Source: JAFAXD01 sp963816775 (GTDB lineage: Bacteria; Pseudomonadota; Alphaproteobacteria; Rhizobiales; Xanthobacteraceae). From it: a DNA stretch of 64,000 nt. The notes beneath the pieces were generated by a model. It saw only the letters and a list, made by a program, of their open reading frames with translations. It was not told the DNA's origin and searched no databases. The DNA lies in NCBI GenBank assembly GCA_963816775.1, contig CAWFLX010000006.1, positions 13,672-77,671 on the forward strand, given 5' to 3'. Made by a program: the position numbers and the translations under genes. Positions 47,138 through 55,946 of this stretch are shown here, piece after piece. Each line of letters opens with the position of its first letter. Position 1 is the stretch's first letter.

Positions 47138-48034
47138 CTAAAGGCTTTCCACGAAAGCTACCATGCGCTTGCGTTCTTCCGGATCCGGTAAACGTCCACG
47201 CATCGCGCCCAGATTATCCGCCATGTGCGCCGGGTTGGAGGTGCCAGGAATAACCGCCGTCACACGCTGATCGGCGAGCAGGTATTTGAGAAAGAACTGG
47301 GCCCAACTGCCCGCAAAATCCTTCGCCCAATCGGGAAGGGATTGTCCACGCACGGTACGGAATAGTCGGCCGCTGCCGAAGGGTTGGGCAGTCAATACCG
47401 CGGCCCTGACGTCGGCTGCCAGCGGCAGAATCCGCTTTTCGACTTCGCGGTTGTCCACGGAATAGTCGATCTGCACAAAATCCGGCTTTTCACGCCGGAG
47501 TACCGCTTCGATCGCGGCGAAATCGCGATGAAATGTTGACGTGATGCCGATATAGCGACAGATGCCTTGCGTCTTCCAATCCTTGAACTGGGCAAGGGAC
47601 TGGCGCGGATTGCTGACGTTATGGAACTGCAACAAGTCGAGCTTGGTCATCTTCAGACGCGTCAGTGAGCGTTTGAGCTCGGCCGCATCGGGCGCTTCGA
47701 GCTTGGTGGCGATGAAAATCTTGTCGCGCAGGCCAGCGCTCGCGATGGCGTTGCCGAGCACAATTTCGGCGCTGCCATAGGTCGACCCGGTATCGACGAG
47801 TCGGCCGCCGGTTTCGACCAAGGTTGCCAGAACCCCCGCCGCGGCACGCTGCGTTTGCTCGTTGTCAGAATCAAACACATAGGCGGTGCCCAGCCCTACG
47901 GCCGGCAAGCGCTCTCCGCTGCTCGGGATCGCGCGCGTAATGAGTTGTGCATCGGTGCGCTGACCAGATGCCGGTCGCGCCAATAGTCCCGCAGCCAGCA
48001 TCGCTCCAAAGGTTCGGCGCGTCGTGCCGATCAT
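47138..48034 (-). CDS. Tat-exported aldo/keto reductase
   Basis: A 298-residue AKR. The N terminus (MIGTTRRTFGAMLAAGLLA) is a twin-arginine signal, so the protein is probably exported after folding with its cofactor. The catalytic tetrad is visible: Asp and Tyr in VDTGSTYGSAE, Lys in FIATKLEA, His in LLQFHNVS. The pattern VIPGTSNPAHMADNLGAM is the NAD(P)-binding end. The ATG at 48034 overlaps the stop of the nucleotide-translocase-like gene by 4 nt. Confidence 0.85.
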   Translation of the reverse strand: MIGTTRRTFGAMLAAGLLARPASGQRTDAQLITRAIPSSGERLPAVGLGTAYVFDSDNEQTQRAAAGVLATLVETGGRLVDTGSTYGSAEIVLGNAIASAGLRDKIFIATKLEAPDAAELKRSLTRLKMTKLDLLQFHNVSNPRQSLAQFKDWKTQGICRYIGITSTFHRDFAAIEAVLRREKPDFVQIDYSVDNREVEKRILPLAADVRAAVLTAQPFGSGRLFRTVRGQSLPDWAKDFAGSWAQFFLKYLLADQRVTAVIPGTSNPAHMADNLGAMRGRLPDPEERKRMVAFVESL

Positions 48035-49350
48035 TCGCTGTTCTCCCGCGGTGTCATCGCAGCCTGCTCCGCGGCCCGGTGCTCCTGCGTCCGTCCCAAT
48101 GCAAACGACAGCGCAAGCCACCCCGCCGCGACGGGGAGCGAGACGAGCGCGATCGGGCCGAACCCGAGCCCCAGCGCGTGCAGGCTGTCGAACACCCACC
48201 CATAAAGCGCGTCGGAGCCGCGATAGACCACCACATCGATCAGGTTCTTCGCCTTGTATTTTTCCTCGCGGTCGACCACGGTGAAGAACACTTGGCGCGC
48301 AGGGTTCGCGATCGCGAAGTTCATCCAGCGCTGCACCACCTGAAATACCATGACGGCGGCAAGGCCCGGCGCAAGCGCAAGCGCCGCGAAGCCCACTACG
48401 TAGACCGCCGGCAAGGCACCGGCGGATGCGCCGGTGCCGAACCGTTTGAGCAGGTGCGCCGTGACCAAGACCTGGGTTGCGAGGGTCAGGAGGCCAACCG
48501 CGAGATCAATGCTGGCAAAAATGCGGGTCTGTGCTCCCGCGCCTTGCACGGTTGCGGCCACGATGTTGGCCTGCTCGAAATAAAGGATTGTCGCGCCGAA
48601 CGAGAGCAGGCTGACCCACGCGGCAACGCCGACGAGATAGGGCGAGTGCATGAGCTCGGTCAGGGCCGCGAAGGCGCTCCCGCCGAGCCGCTGTTCGTCC
48701 GCTCCAGGCGGTCGGCGGGCTTGGGCTGCACCCTCGAGCCGGTAAACGCAAAATATTGCCAATTCCAGAAACACAATCGCGACGATCAGCAAATTGGTGG
48801 GCCCGATCGGTACCGAGAGACCGATCGTGATGATCGGGCCGAGCAGGCCGCCGGCGGTCCCGCCGGCTCCGATGAAGCCGAACAAGCGTTTGCCCTGTTC
48901 GCTGCTGAATAGATCCGCCATGAACGACCAGAACACCGCAATGGCAAACAGGTTGAAGACGCTGACCCACACGAAAAAGACCCGTGCCACGGTCACGGGC
49001 GCAATGCCGGCGCTCAGCAAAAGCCAGAACACCGCGAGGTTGGCGACGAAGAAGTGGTACACAATGGGAATGAAGCGCGCTCGCGTGAGCTTCGCGACCA
49101 ACGCACCGTAGATCGGCTGCGCGATCAGCAGCGTCACGAACGTTGCAGTGAACAGCCATGGCAGAGCTCTGACGCCGCCGGCGATACCCATCTGATCGCG
49201 CAGCGGCCGAAGCACGTAGTAACTCGCGAGCAGCATGAAGAAATAGCCGAACGACCACAGCGCAGCAGCGCGCTCCTGAGCGGTCGCCGGGAGCGCCCAT
49301 TTCAGCGCGTTGTTCGACCACCCTGCTCGCAGGTGTTGAAGCAAGGTCAC
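48031..49350 (-). CDS. Nucleotide-translocase-like/MFS membrane protein (Npt/Tlc-like)
   Basis: A 439-residue protein with about 12 membrane helices. The motif SYYVLRPLRDQMG near residue 45 is typical of ATP/ADP translocase-like (Tlc) and related MFS proteins. WSFMADLFSSEQGKRLFGFIGAGGTAGGLLGP near residues 140-170 resembles the MFS domain-linker region. The C terminus has VVDREEKYKAKNLIDVVVYRGSD, common in this group. Whether it moves nucleotides, NAD or another solute is unknown. It overlaps neighbouring genes at both ends (ATGA at 49347-49350 and 48031-48034). Confidence 0.75.
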   Translation of the reverse strand: MTLLQHLRAGWSNNALKWALPATAQERAAALWSFGYFFMLLASYYVLRPLRDQMGIAGGVRALPWLFTATFVTLLIAQPIYGALVAKLTRARFIPIVYHFFVANLAVFWLLLSAGIAPVTVARVFFVWVSVFNLFAIAVFWSFMADLFSSEQGKRLFGFIGAGGTAGGLLGPIITIGLSVPIGPTNLLIVAIVFLELAIFCVYRLEGAAQARRPPGADEQRLGGSAFAALTELMHSPYLVGVAAWVSLLSFGATILYFEQANIVAATVQGAGAQTRIFASIDLAVGLLTLATQVLVTAHLLKRFGTGASAGALPAVYVVGFAALALAPGLAAVMVFQVVQRWMNFAIANPARQVFFTVVDREEKYKAKNLIDVVVYRGSDALYGWVFDSLHALGLGFGPIALVSLPVAAGWLALSFALGRTQEHRAAEQAAMTPRENSE

Positions 49351-50090
49351 AAGCCGAGCTTCTGCTTCAACTCGGCCGCGGTCACCGCTTGGCCGTAGCC
49401 GGGATTGCCGCGTTGGAAGACACGCGCGTCCGCGAGCTTGCCGACCACGACCGGGTCGAAACCGGCATCCCGCACAAGCATCGCGGCCATCTGCAATGCT
49501 TCAGCATCGTCACCGGCAATCGGAACCGCGAGCTTTGGATCAGGGCGGTTCGCTTCGCGCGCGAAGATCGCATAGGAGAGTGTGTTGAATGCGCGTACCA
49601 GCCGCGTGCCGGGCAGGTACTTCTCCGAGGTTATGCCGATGCCGTTGCGCTCGACTTCGTCGGCAACCGGGCCGTCGCGGGCTGGAACCGCGTTGCAGGC
49701 GTCGAGCAGGATTTTGCCCTTGAGCACGCTGGCGTAATCCTGGCCTATCTGGGGGACGGCGCCGTAGGGCACCGCGATCAACAACGCATCACCGAACGCG
49801 ATCGCCTGCGCGACCGTGCCGGCTTGCGCAAGCGGACCGAGCCCCGTCACCAAGTCCTTCAGCTCTTCGGGATGGCGGGACGAAAACAGCACCGGATGCC
49901 CGGCCTTGGCCCACAACCCCCCGATCGTGCCGCCGATGTGCCCTGAGCCAATAACTCCGATGCGGGCCTTTGTGCTTTCGTTGGGCTGTGCAAACGCGGA
50001 CCACGATTGCAACGCAGCATCCACCGCGACCGCACCGCCGGCAGCAAGGGCAGCGCGGCGGGACCTATCAAAAGGCACGCGCTTGCGCAT
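49347..50090 (-). CDS. NADPH:F420 reductase-like protein with export signal
   Basis: A 247-residue Rossmann-fold protein of the NADPH-dependent F420 reductase/NAD-binding type. The N-terminal part has Arg-rich MRKRVPFDRSRRAALAAGG, suggestive of a Tat signal, then RIGVIGSGHIGGTIGGLWAKAGH (dinucleotide site). LFSSRHPEELKDL and ARFNTLSYAIF-like patterns follow; no flavin or F420 genes are seen, so F420 need not be the substrate. ATG 50090 is chosen over a longer frame without resemblance. It begins a coupled three-gene operon. Confidence 0.75.
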   Translation of the reverse strand: MRKRVPFDRSRRAALAAGGAVAVDAALQSWSAFAQPNESTKARIGVIGSGHIGGTIGGLWAKAGHPVLFSSRHPEELKDLVTGLGPLAQAGTVAQAIAFGDALLIAVPYGAVPQIGQDYASVLKGKILLDACNAVPARDGPVADEVERNGIGITSEKYLPGTRLVRAFNTLSYAIFAREANRPDPKLAVPIAGDDAEALQMAAMLVRDAGFDPVVVGKLADARVFQRGNPGYGQAVTAAELKQKLGL

Positions 50091-50359
50091 TGTTGGTCTC
50101 CGCCTCGAAGCCTTGAATTTTGCCGCCTCACCGCGCCGGAGGCACGTCACGCTTGCGTGACAGGATCACGCTCGATCCGGCCCCGCCGCCGCAAGCCGCT
50201 ACCGTATCGCAATCGGCGGCTGTGGTCCGGCGATGTCCCTTCGACCCCAACCGTCGAAGGGGTATGATAAGCATTGCAGGAGGGGAGGGTCGCTCCGGGC
50301 GGATGACGAGAAGCGATCCCCAATGGGGGACCTTGCGCGGCGGATCAGGAGAAAAAGCG

Positions 50360-51313
50360 ATGACGCAGATACAAGGATTCATCAAACCGAGCCGCCGACC
50401 GGGCGAACTCGGGATCCACTCGCTCGATCATTTCCATTTCGTTGTGCCCGATCTTGCCGTCGCGCAGCACTTCTACGGTGAGTTTGGCTTGGACATCCAG
50501 AAAAAGGGCAATGTCCTGGCCGTCAATACCAAGGGACATCCTCACGAGTGGGGCACGATCGGCGAAGGTCCGCGCAAGAAGCACAGCTACATGTCGTTCG
50601 GTGCGTTCGAAGACGACATCGACAAATTCTCAGAGCGCCTGCAGACGCTGGGGGTCAGACGGCTCGATCCGCCGCCGGGCGTCGACTCGAACGGAATTTG
50701 GTTCCACGACCATGACGGCAACCTGGTCGAGATCAAGGTCGCCGCGAAATCTTCCCCGGACGAAAAGAGCCGGTTTGCGATCCGCGCGTCCGGCCCCGGT
50801 AAGCGTGGGGCGCCGTTCCGCAGCACGATGGGACGCACGTACCCGCGCCGCCTCGCACACATCCTGATGTTCACGCGTGACGTGAGCAAGGCGATCGAGT
50901 TCTACACCCGTGTGCTCGGCCTGCGCCTGTCCGATCATTCCGGCGACAACATCGCGTTTCTGCACGGGATCCATGGGAGCGACCATCATCTGATCGCATT
51001 CGCACGTTCCGACGCGCCGGGCATTCACCATTTCAGCTGGGACGTTGGAACGGTCGACGAGATCGGCGAAGGCGCCATGCACATGCTCGACAAGGGCTTC
51101 GCCAAGGGCTGGGGGCTCGGGCGGCACGTGCTCGGCTCAAATTTCTTCCATTATGTGCAGGATCCTTGGGGCAGCTTCTGCGAATATTCCGCGGACATCG
51201 ACTATGTGCCGGTCGACTGCGATTGGCCGGCTGGGGATCATCCGCCGGAGGACTCGTTCTACGCCTGGGGGCCGACAGTCCCCGACGATTTCGTGCACAA
51301 CTACGAGGCTTGA
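50360..51313 (+). CDS. VOC-family extradiol-type dioxygenase
   Basis: A 317-residue two-domain glyoxalase/extradiol dioxygenase-fold protein. The N-terminal repeat starts at LGIHSLDHFHFVVPDLA near residue 18; the catalytic repeat contains RLAHILMFTRDV, DHHLIAFAR, and SFCEYS, which supply His/His/Glu metal ligands. This pattern fits catechol 2,3-dioxygenase and 2,3-dihydroxybiphenyl-type enzymes, but the substrate is open. AGGAG 8 nt before ATG 50360 decides the start. Confidence 0.85.
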   Translation: MTQIQGFIKPSRRPGELGIHSLDHFHFVVPDLAVAQHFYGEFGLDIQKKGNVLAVNTKGHPHEWGTIGEGPRKKHSYMSFGAFEDDIDKFSERLQTLGVRRLDPPPGVDSNGIWFHDHDGNLVEIKVAAKSSPDEKSRFAIRASGPGKRGAPFRSTMGRTYPRRLAHILMFTRDVSKAIEFYTRVLGLRLSDHSGDNIAFLHGIHGSDHHLIAFARSDAPGIHHFSWDVGTVDEIGEGAMHMLDKGFAKGWGLGRHVLGSNFFHYVQDPWGSFCEYSADIDYVPVDCDWPAGDHPPEDSFYAWGPTVPDDFVHNYEA

Positions 51314-51404
51314 GGCGGGTCGCCGATCACGCGCAAGTGCGGCACGGGTTGAGTGGCGCGGCGCTTGGGGGAAGCCCACCGAACGGCGCTGCGGCGACAC
51401 GAAT

Positions 51405-51875
51405 TCACGCGATCGGAAGCACGTGCGAGTATTTGACCTGTGCCAGCGCGAAGCTTGATTCGATCGACGCGATTCCGTCGACCTTGGTCAATTTCTCCTT
51501 GAGGAACCGTTCGTACGCCGACAAGTCTGCGACGACGATCCGAAGCAGATAGTCGCGCGGCCCCGTCATCAAATAGCACTCGAGCACCTCGGGCCATTTC
51601 GCGATCGCTTTGTTAAATCGCTCCAACGCTTGCTCGCGCTGACTCTCGAGTTTGATCGACACGAACACGCTGACCGGCAGCCCTACTTTGTCCTGGCTGA
51701 GCACCGCGGCGTACCTGGCGATGATGCCGACGCGCTCCAGCATGCGTATCCGGCGCAGGCAGGGTGACGGCGAGAGGCCGACCTTGGCCGAGAGATCGGC
51801 CAAGCTGATGCGACCATCGGTTTGCAGGACCGCAAGTATCTTGCGGTCGATATCGTCAAGCGCTTTGGTTTGCAC
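51405..51875 (-). CDS. Lrp/AsnC-family transcriptional regulator
   Basis: A 156-residue regulator. The N-terminal HTH is plain (LDDIDRKILAVLQTDGRISLADLSAKVGLSPSPCLRRIRML). The C-terminal RAM/ACT domain follows (VFVSIKLESQREQALERF...VLECYLMTGPRDYLLRIV), which binds amino acids or keto acids. Start GTG 51875 with GAGG before it. It is divergent from the AceE/MdeB-like gene, the usual arrangement of a local activator that senses an amino acid. Confidence 0.93.
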   Translation of the reverse strand: MQTKALDDIDRKILAVLQTDGRISLADLSAKVGLSPSPCLRRIRMLERVGIIARYAAVLSQDKVGLPVSVFVSIKLESQREQALERFNKAIAKWPEVLECYLMTGPRDYLLRIVVADLSAYERFLKEKLTKVDGIASIESSFALAQVKYSHVLPIA

Positions 51876-52011
51876 GAATTTGCCTCATATCCGAGCTAAA
51901 TTGCCTAAATCTGCCATTTTGGCGGGCATGATGGGATGATATTAGCAAGACATTCCGCGGCAATAAGCTGAAAAATGCGTCGCAAAGGTCCGCCGCTGCC
52001 GAAGGTCGAAT
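51876..52011. promoter_or_regulatory. Divergent promoter region for Lrp regulator and E1 gene
   Basis: A 136-bp AT-richer gap between the Lrp gene and the E1 gene. Lrp-type proteins bind degenerate AT-rich sites, so this is the likely operator. No exact palindrome is visible. Confidence 0.5.
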
Positions 52012-54417
52012 ATGACGCGCGAAACCCTCAACCGCTCGGATGAGCGTGCAATCCTCGCAGAGCTCGAAAGAAAGGTACTGTGGCTCGCAAGCTGGACCAT
52101 CCACCACGCCAACCATCTGCGTGAAAACACGGACGGCCTCAAAGTCGGCGGCCATCAAGCCTCGTCGGCTTCGCTCGTCACGATCATGACCGCGCTCTAC
52201 TTCCAGATCCTGCGCCCGCAGGATCGGGTTGCGGTCAAACCGCACGCAAGCCCGATCTATCATGCCATTCAATACCTGCTGGGCCGGCAGACCCGGAAAA
52301 GCCTCGAGGACTTCCGCGGCTATAAGGGTGCGCAGAGCTATCCGTCGCGTACCAAGGATGCCGACGACGTCGATTTCTCGACCGGCTCAGTAGGCTTAGG
52401 CGTCGCGCAGACGCTGTTCTCGTCGCTGGTGCAGGACTACATCCGGGCCCACGGCTGGGGCCTGGATCGGCCCGCGGGTCGCATGGTGGCGCTGGTCGGC
52501 GACGCCGAGCTCGACGAGGGCAACATTTTCGAGGCGATCCTCGAAGGCTGGAAGCAGGGCCTGCGCAATTGCTGGTGGATCATCGATTACAACCGGCAGA
52601 GCCTCGACGCGGTCATCCGCGAAGGGTTGTGGGCGCGCTATGAGGTTCTGTTCAAAGCCTTCGGCTGGGATGTCGTAATCCTCAAGTACGGCGCGCTCCT
52701 GCAGCAAGTGTTCCGCGAGCCCGGCGGCGAACAGCTGCGGCAGTGGATCGACCGGTGTCCCAACCAGCTCTATTCGGCATTGGTGTTCCAGGGCGGCGCC
52801 GCTTGGCGCAAGCGCCTCCTCGAAGAGATCGGCGATCAAGGCCCGGTCACACGCCTGATCGAATCCCGCTCCGATGCCGAGCTGGCGCAGCTGATGACCA
52901 ACCTTGCCGGCCACGATCTGGCGTCATTGCTGGAGGCCTTCGGCAGGATCGATCACGATAGACCTGTCTGTTTCATTTGCTACACGATCAAGGGCTACGG
53001 CTTGCCGTTCGCCGGTCATAAGGACAACCACGCCGGCCTGATGACACCGGCGCAGGCGGACAATCTGCGCCAGACGATGAACGTTCGTCCCGGGCATGAA
53101 TGGGATGAGTTCGAAGGCTTGAACACTCCGCCAACGCAGCTGCGGCAATTTCTCGACCAGGTGCCGTTCGCGCAGGCGACGAGGCGCCACAAGCCGACAG
53201 CGATTCCGGTGCCGGCCGAATTGCCGCTCACCGTCCAACCCGTGATGTCGACGCAAACGGGATTCGGTGCGGTGCTCAACGAGCTCGGTCGAGGGCAAAC
53301 GGAGCTTGCGAACCGCATCGTCACGACCTCGCCCGACGTTACGGTTTCCACAAATCTTGGCGCTTGGGTCAATCGCCGCGGACTGTTCGCGCGCGAGAGC
53401 CTGGCCAACTCTTTCAAGAGCGAGCGAATTCCGTCCACGTTTCATTGGGAGTTTTCGCCCAAGGGGCAACATATCGAGCTCGGCATCGCCGAAATGAACC
53501 TGTTTATTCTGCTGTCGGCGCTTGGGCTCTCACACGCCATCAGCGGCGAGCGGTTGATCCCGATCGGCACGCTTTACGATCCTTTTATCCAGCGCGGCCT
53601 CGATGCGCTCAACTATGCCTGCTACCAAGATGCCCGCTTCATTCTGGTAGCCACCCCGTCGGGCATAACGCTTGCCTCGGAAGGCGGTGCGCACCAGTCG
53701 ATTGCAACGCCGCTGATCGGCATGGCGCAGGATGGACTCGCCGCTTTCGAGCCGGCCTTCGTTGATGAGCTTGCGACGATCCTCGAGTTTGCCTTCGATT
53801 ACATCCAGCGCGACGCCGAGGGGAAAATCTCCGAGCGTAATTGGCTGCGCGACGAAACCGGCGGATCGATTTATTTGCGGCTGTCGACGCGTTCGATCGA
53901 GCAGATCAAGCGCGCGATGACGCCGGAACTTGCACAGTCGATCGTCGATGGCGGTTATTGGCTACGCAGACCTGGACCAAACTGCCAGGTCGTCGTGGCC
54001 TATGCGGGTGCTGTCGCACCAGAGGCGATTCAGGCGGTAGGTCTGATGGCGGAGGACCGCCGGGACGTCGGTCTGCTTGCGGTGACCTCGGCGGATCGGC
54101 TCAACGCCGGTTGGACCGCCGCGCAACGCGCGCGCGAGCGTGGCCTGGCTGGCGCGCGTTCGCACATCGAGCGCTTGTTCGCCGATCTGCCGAGCCATTG
54201 CGGGATCGTGACGGTACTCGATGGGCACCCCGCGACCTTGGCCTGGCTTGGTGCAGTCGGCGGCCATCGCGTGCGCTCGCTCGGGGTCGAGCATTTCGGT
54301 CAGACCGGCTCGCTCGCCGAGCTGTATCGGCACTATGGCCTCGACGCCAACGCCATCATTGCCGCCGCAGAGATGATTGCGCCAGGATCGCCCATTCGCC
54401 ACCTGCGGGCGTTGTGA
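52012..54417 (+). CDS. AceE/MdeB-like thiamine-dependent 2-oxoacid dehydrogenase E1
   Basis: An 801-residue homodimeric-type E1, close in length to AceE (~890) but shorter. It has DGLKVGGHQASSAS near residue 42, the ThDP/Mg motif GDAELDEGN near 163 followed at a distance by IIDYN, and the transketolase-type pyrimidine domain (HIELGIAEMNLF and ATPSGITLASEGGAHQS). It is next to an Lrp regulator, as mdeB is next to mdeR in Pseudomonas putida, where the E1 oxidises 2-oxobutyrate from methionine. No E2 or methionine lyase gene is seen here, so the 2-oxoacid is open. Confidence 0.87.
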   Translation: MTRETLNRSDERAILAELERKVLWLASWTIHHANHLRENTDGLKVGGHQASSASLVTIMTALYFQILRPQDRVAVKPHASPIYHAIQYLLGRQTRKSLEDFRGYKGAQSYPSRTKDADDVDFSTGSVGLGVAQTLFSSLVQDYIRAHGWGLDRPAGRMVALVGDAELDEGNIFEAILEGWKQGLRNCWWIIDYNRQSLDAVIREGLWARYEVLFKAFGWDVVILKYGALLQQVFREPGGEQLRQWIDRCPNQLYSALVFQGGAAWRKRLLEEIGDQGPVTRLIESRSDAELAQLMTNLAGHDLASLLEAFGRIDHDRPVCFICYTIKGYGLPFAGHKDNHAGLMTPAQADNLRQTMNVRPGHEWDEFEGLNTPPTQLRQFLDQVPFAQATRRHKPTAIPVPAELPLTVQPVMSTQTGFGAVLNELGRGQTELANRIVTTSPDVTVSTNLGAWVNRRGLFARESLANSFKSERIPSTFHWEFSPKGQHIELGIAEMNLFILLSALGLSHAISGERLIPIGTLYDPFIQRGLDALNYACYQDARFILVATPSGITLASEGGAHQSIATPLIGMAQDGLAAFEPAFVDELATILEFAFDYIQRDAEGKISERNWLRDETGGSIYLRLSTRSIEQIKRAMTPELAQSIVDGGYWLRRPGPNCQVVVAYAGAVAPEAIQAVGLMAEDRRDVGLLAVTSADRLNAGWTAAQRARERGLAGARSHIERLFADLPSHCGIVTVLDGHPATLAWLGAVGGHRVRSLGVEHFGQTGSLAELYRHYGLDANAIIAAAEMIAPGSPIRHLRAL

Positions 54418-54456
54418 CGGCGCATATGCTCGACCAGCGACCGTCGTGCATTTGCG

Positions 54457-55320
54457 CTAAAAGCCGGCAACCACCTCGAGCGTCTTTCCCTCCCGCGCAT
54501 GAGTCCGATGGGTCGCGTCCAGTCTGGCCGCTGCCTCCGGCGGCATCGCGACCTCTCTGGCGAACTCTGGACGAGCCGCGAGCTTTGCGAACCAGGCGCC
54601 GACGCGCGGGTGCAGCCGCGCAATCGGATAGCCCGCAAGGGCGAGTCGGTTCGCGTAGATGAACCACGCAATGTCGAGGACGCTTAGCGTTTCGCCCAGC
54701 AGATACGGATGCTGGGCGAGTCGCTTGTCGAGCGCATCGAATGCGGCGCGAAATCGTTGAGCCGAGGCGCGCGCCGCCTGATCGGTGAAACCCTCTTTGG
54801 CGGCGCGTTGCCAGAACGCAATCTGAGTTTCCTTCTCGGGATCCTGCGACCCCTGCACGGTGCCCGAACCGTTGGCCGCGTAGCTGTTCAACGCCTCGGC
54901 CGATTTCGGCGGTCCCGGCGGATCAAATACAAAACGGAAGCTCAGGGTCCGCAGGTCGAGGTGTAGATCGTCCTCGTGCTTGAGCAAGCTTGTCGTCTCG
55001 CCTTCGTATCCGGCCGGAATCAATCTTGGTGTCGGAAACGTGCGCTCAAGATAGGTGATGATATCGTTGCTCTCGATATGAACCGCGCCGTCGTGCACCA
55101 GAACCGGTACCAGGCCACGCGGGTTGATCCCGAGGAACCAGGGGGTGAAGTTCTCATTGGCGTGCAAATCAACGGGGTGCGATTGCCACGGGATGCCCTT
55201 CAGGTTGAGAAAAATGCGGAGCTTCTGCGAGCACGACGACCCGGAGTAGTGCAAAACATGCGCCCCCTTCCATCCGAGGACCTCACGTGTCTTGATGTCG
55301 CGCTCGATGAGCTGAACCAT
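54457..55320 (-). CDS. Glutathione S-transferase family protein
   Basis: A 287-residue GST-like protein. Thioredoxin-fold N-terminal domain: HVLHYSGSSCSQKLRIFLNLKG near residue 25, NPRGLVPVLVHDGAVHIESNDIITYLE near 75. The C-terminal helical domain ends with LSVLDIAWFIYANRL (the GST folding motif). The first domain starts late because of ~20 added residues. GAGGAG before ATG 55320 decides the start. It may detoxify or isomerise aromatic degradation products. Confidence 0.87.
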   Translation of the reverse strand: MVQLIERDIKTREVLGWKGAHVLHYSGSSCSQKLRIFLNLKGIPWQSHPVDLHANENFTPWFLGINPRGLVPVLVHDGAVHIESNDIITYLERTFPTPRLIPAGYEGETTSLLKHEDDLHLDLRTLSFRFVFDPPGPPKSAEALNSYAANGSGTVQGSQDPEKETQIAFWQRAAKEGFTDQAARASAQRFRAAFDALDKRLAQHPYLLGETLSVLDIAWFIYANRLALAGYPIARLHPRVGAWFAKLAARPEFAREVAMPPEAAARLDATHRTHAREGKTLEVVAGF

Positions 55321-55442
55321 TTTTGGTCTCCTCAGCACAGTCTGTCCGAATAGATCGTACGGGGCCCGTTTGCCAACACCTAGGCCAACAAAGATAGGGC
55401 GACAGGATCCTGCCGTCGCTCATTTTCGCAGACTAAGATGAT

Positions 55443-55946
55443 ATGCTCTCGATCCCGTCCCCGTACCAAAGACAACGTAGTTTGAATATTGCCGGTGAAA
55501 TCACTGTCGCTGCACCACAGGATGCAGTTTTCAAGGCGCTCAGCGATGCGCCTTTTTTCGCATCTTGCATCGAGGGTGTGCGCGACCTCAGGGCCATCGA
55601 CGCCAGCCATTTCCGCGCGGTTCTCGAAACCCGCATTGCGTACTTGCGCTTCAATTTCAACGTCGATGTGGAGATCGCGAGGCTCTCGCCGCCGAATGAA
55701 ATCGAGGCCAAAATCGAGGGCACGCCGCTGGGTATCGTTGGCCGGCTGACCGCGACGGCCACAACCCGGCTCCACGAGGCGGGCGGTCAGACTGTGATTC
55801 ATTATTCGATCGATGCGACCCTGACTGGGAAACTCGGCAGCATGGGGCAACCCGTGCTCATGGCGAAGGCGAAAGACATGGAAAAACATTTCACCCAGCA
55901 ACTGCTCGCTGCCTTCGCCGGAGGCCGGCCGGGGATTGCGTCGTGA
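55443..55946 (+). CDS. CoxG-like SRPBCC protein
   Basis: A 167-residue SRPBCC/CoxG protein. The pattern ITVAAPQDAVFKALSDAPFFASCI and GTPLGIVGRLTATATTRLHE...YSIDATLTGKLGSMGQPVLMAKA is that of the CO-dehydrogenase subunit G family, which helps anchor or mature molybdenum hydroxylases at the membrane. Its stop overlaps the GTG start of the FAD subunit by 4 nt (55943-55946), so this begins the operon. Confidence 0.85.
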   Translation: MLSIPSPYQRQRSLNIAGEITVAAPQDAVFKALSDAPFFASCIEGVRDLRAIDASHFRAVLETRIAYLRFNFNVDVEIARLSPPNEIEAKIEGTPLGIVGRLTATATTRLHEAGGQTVIHYSIDATLTGKLGSMGQPVLMAKAKDMEKHFTQQLLAAFAGGRPGIAS

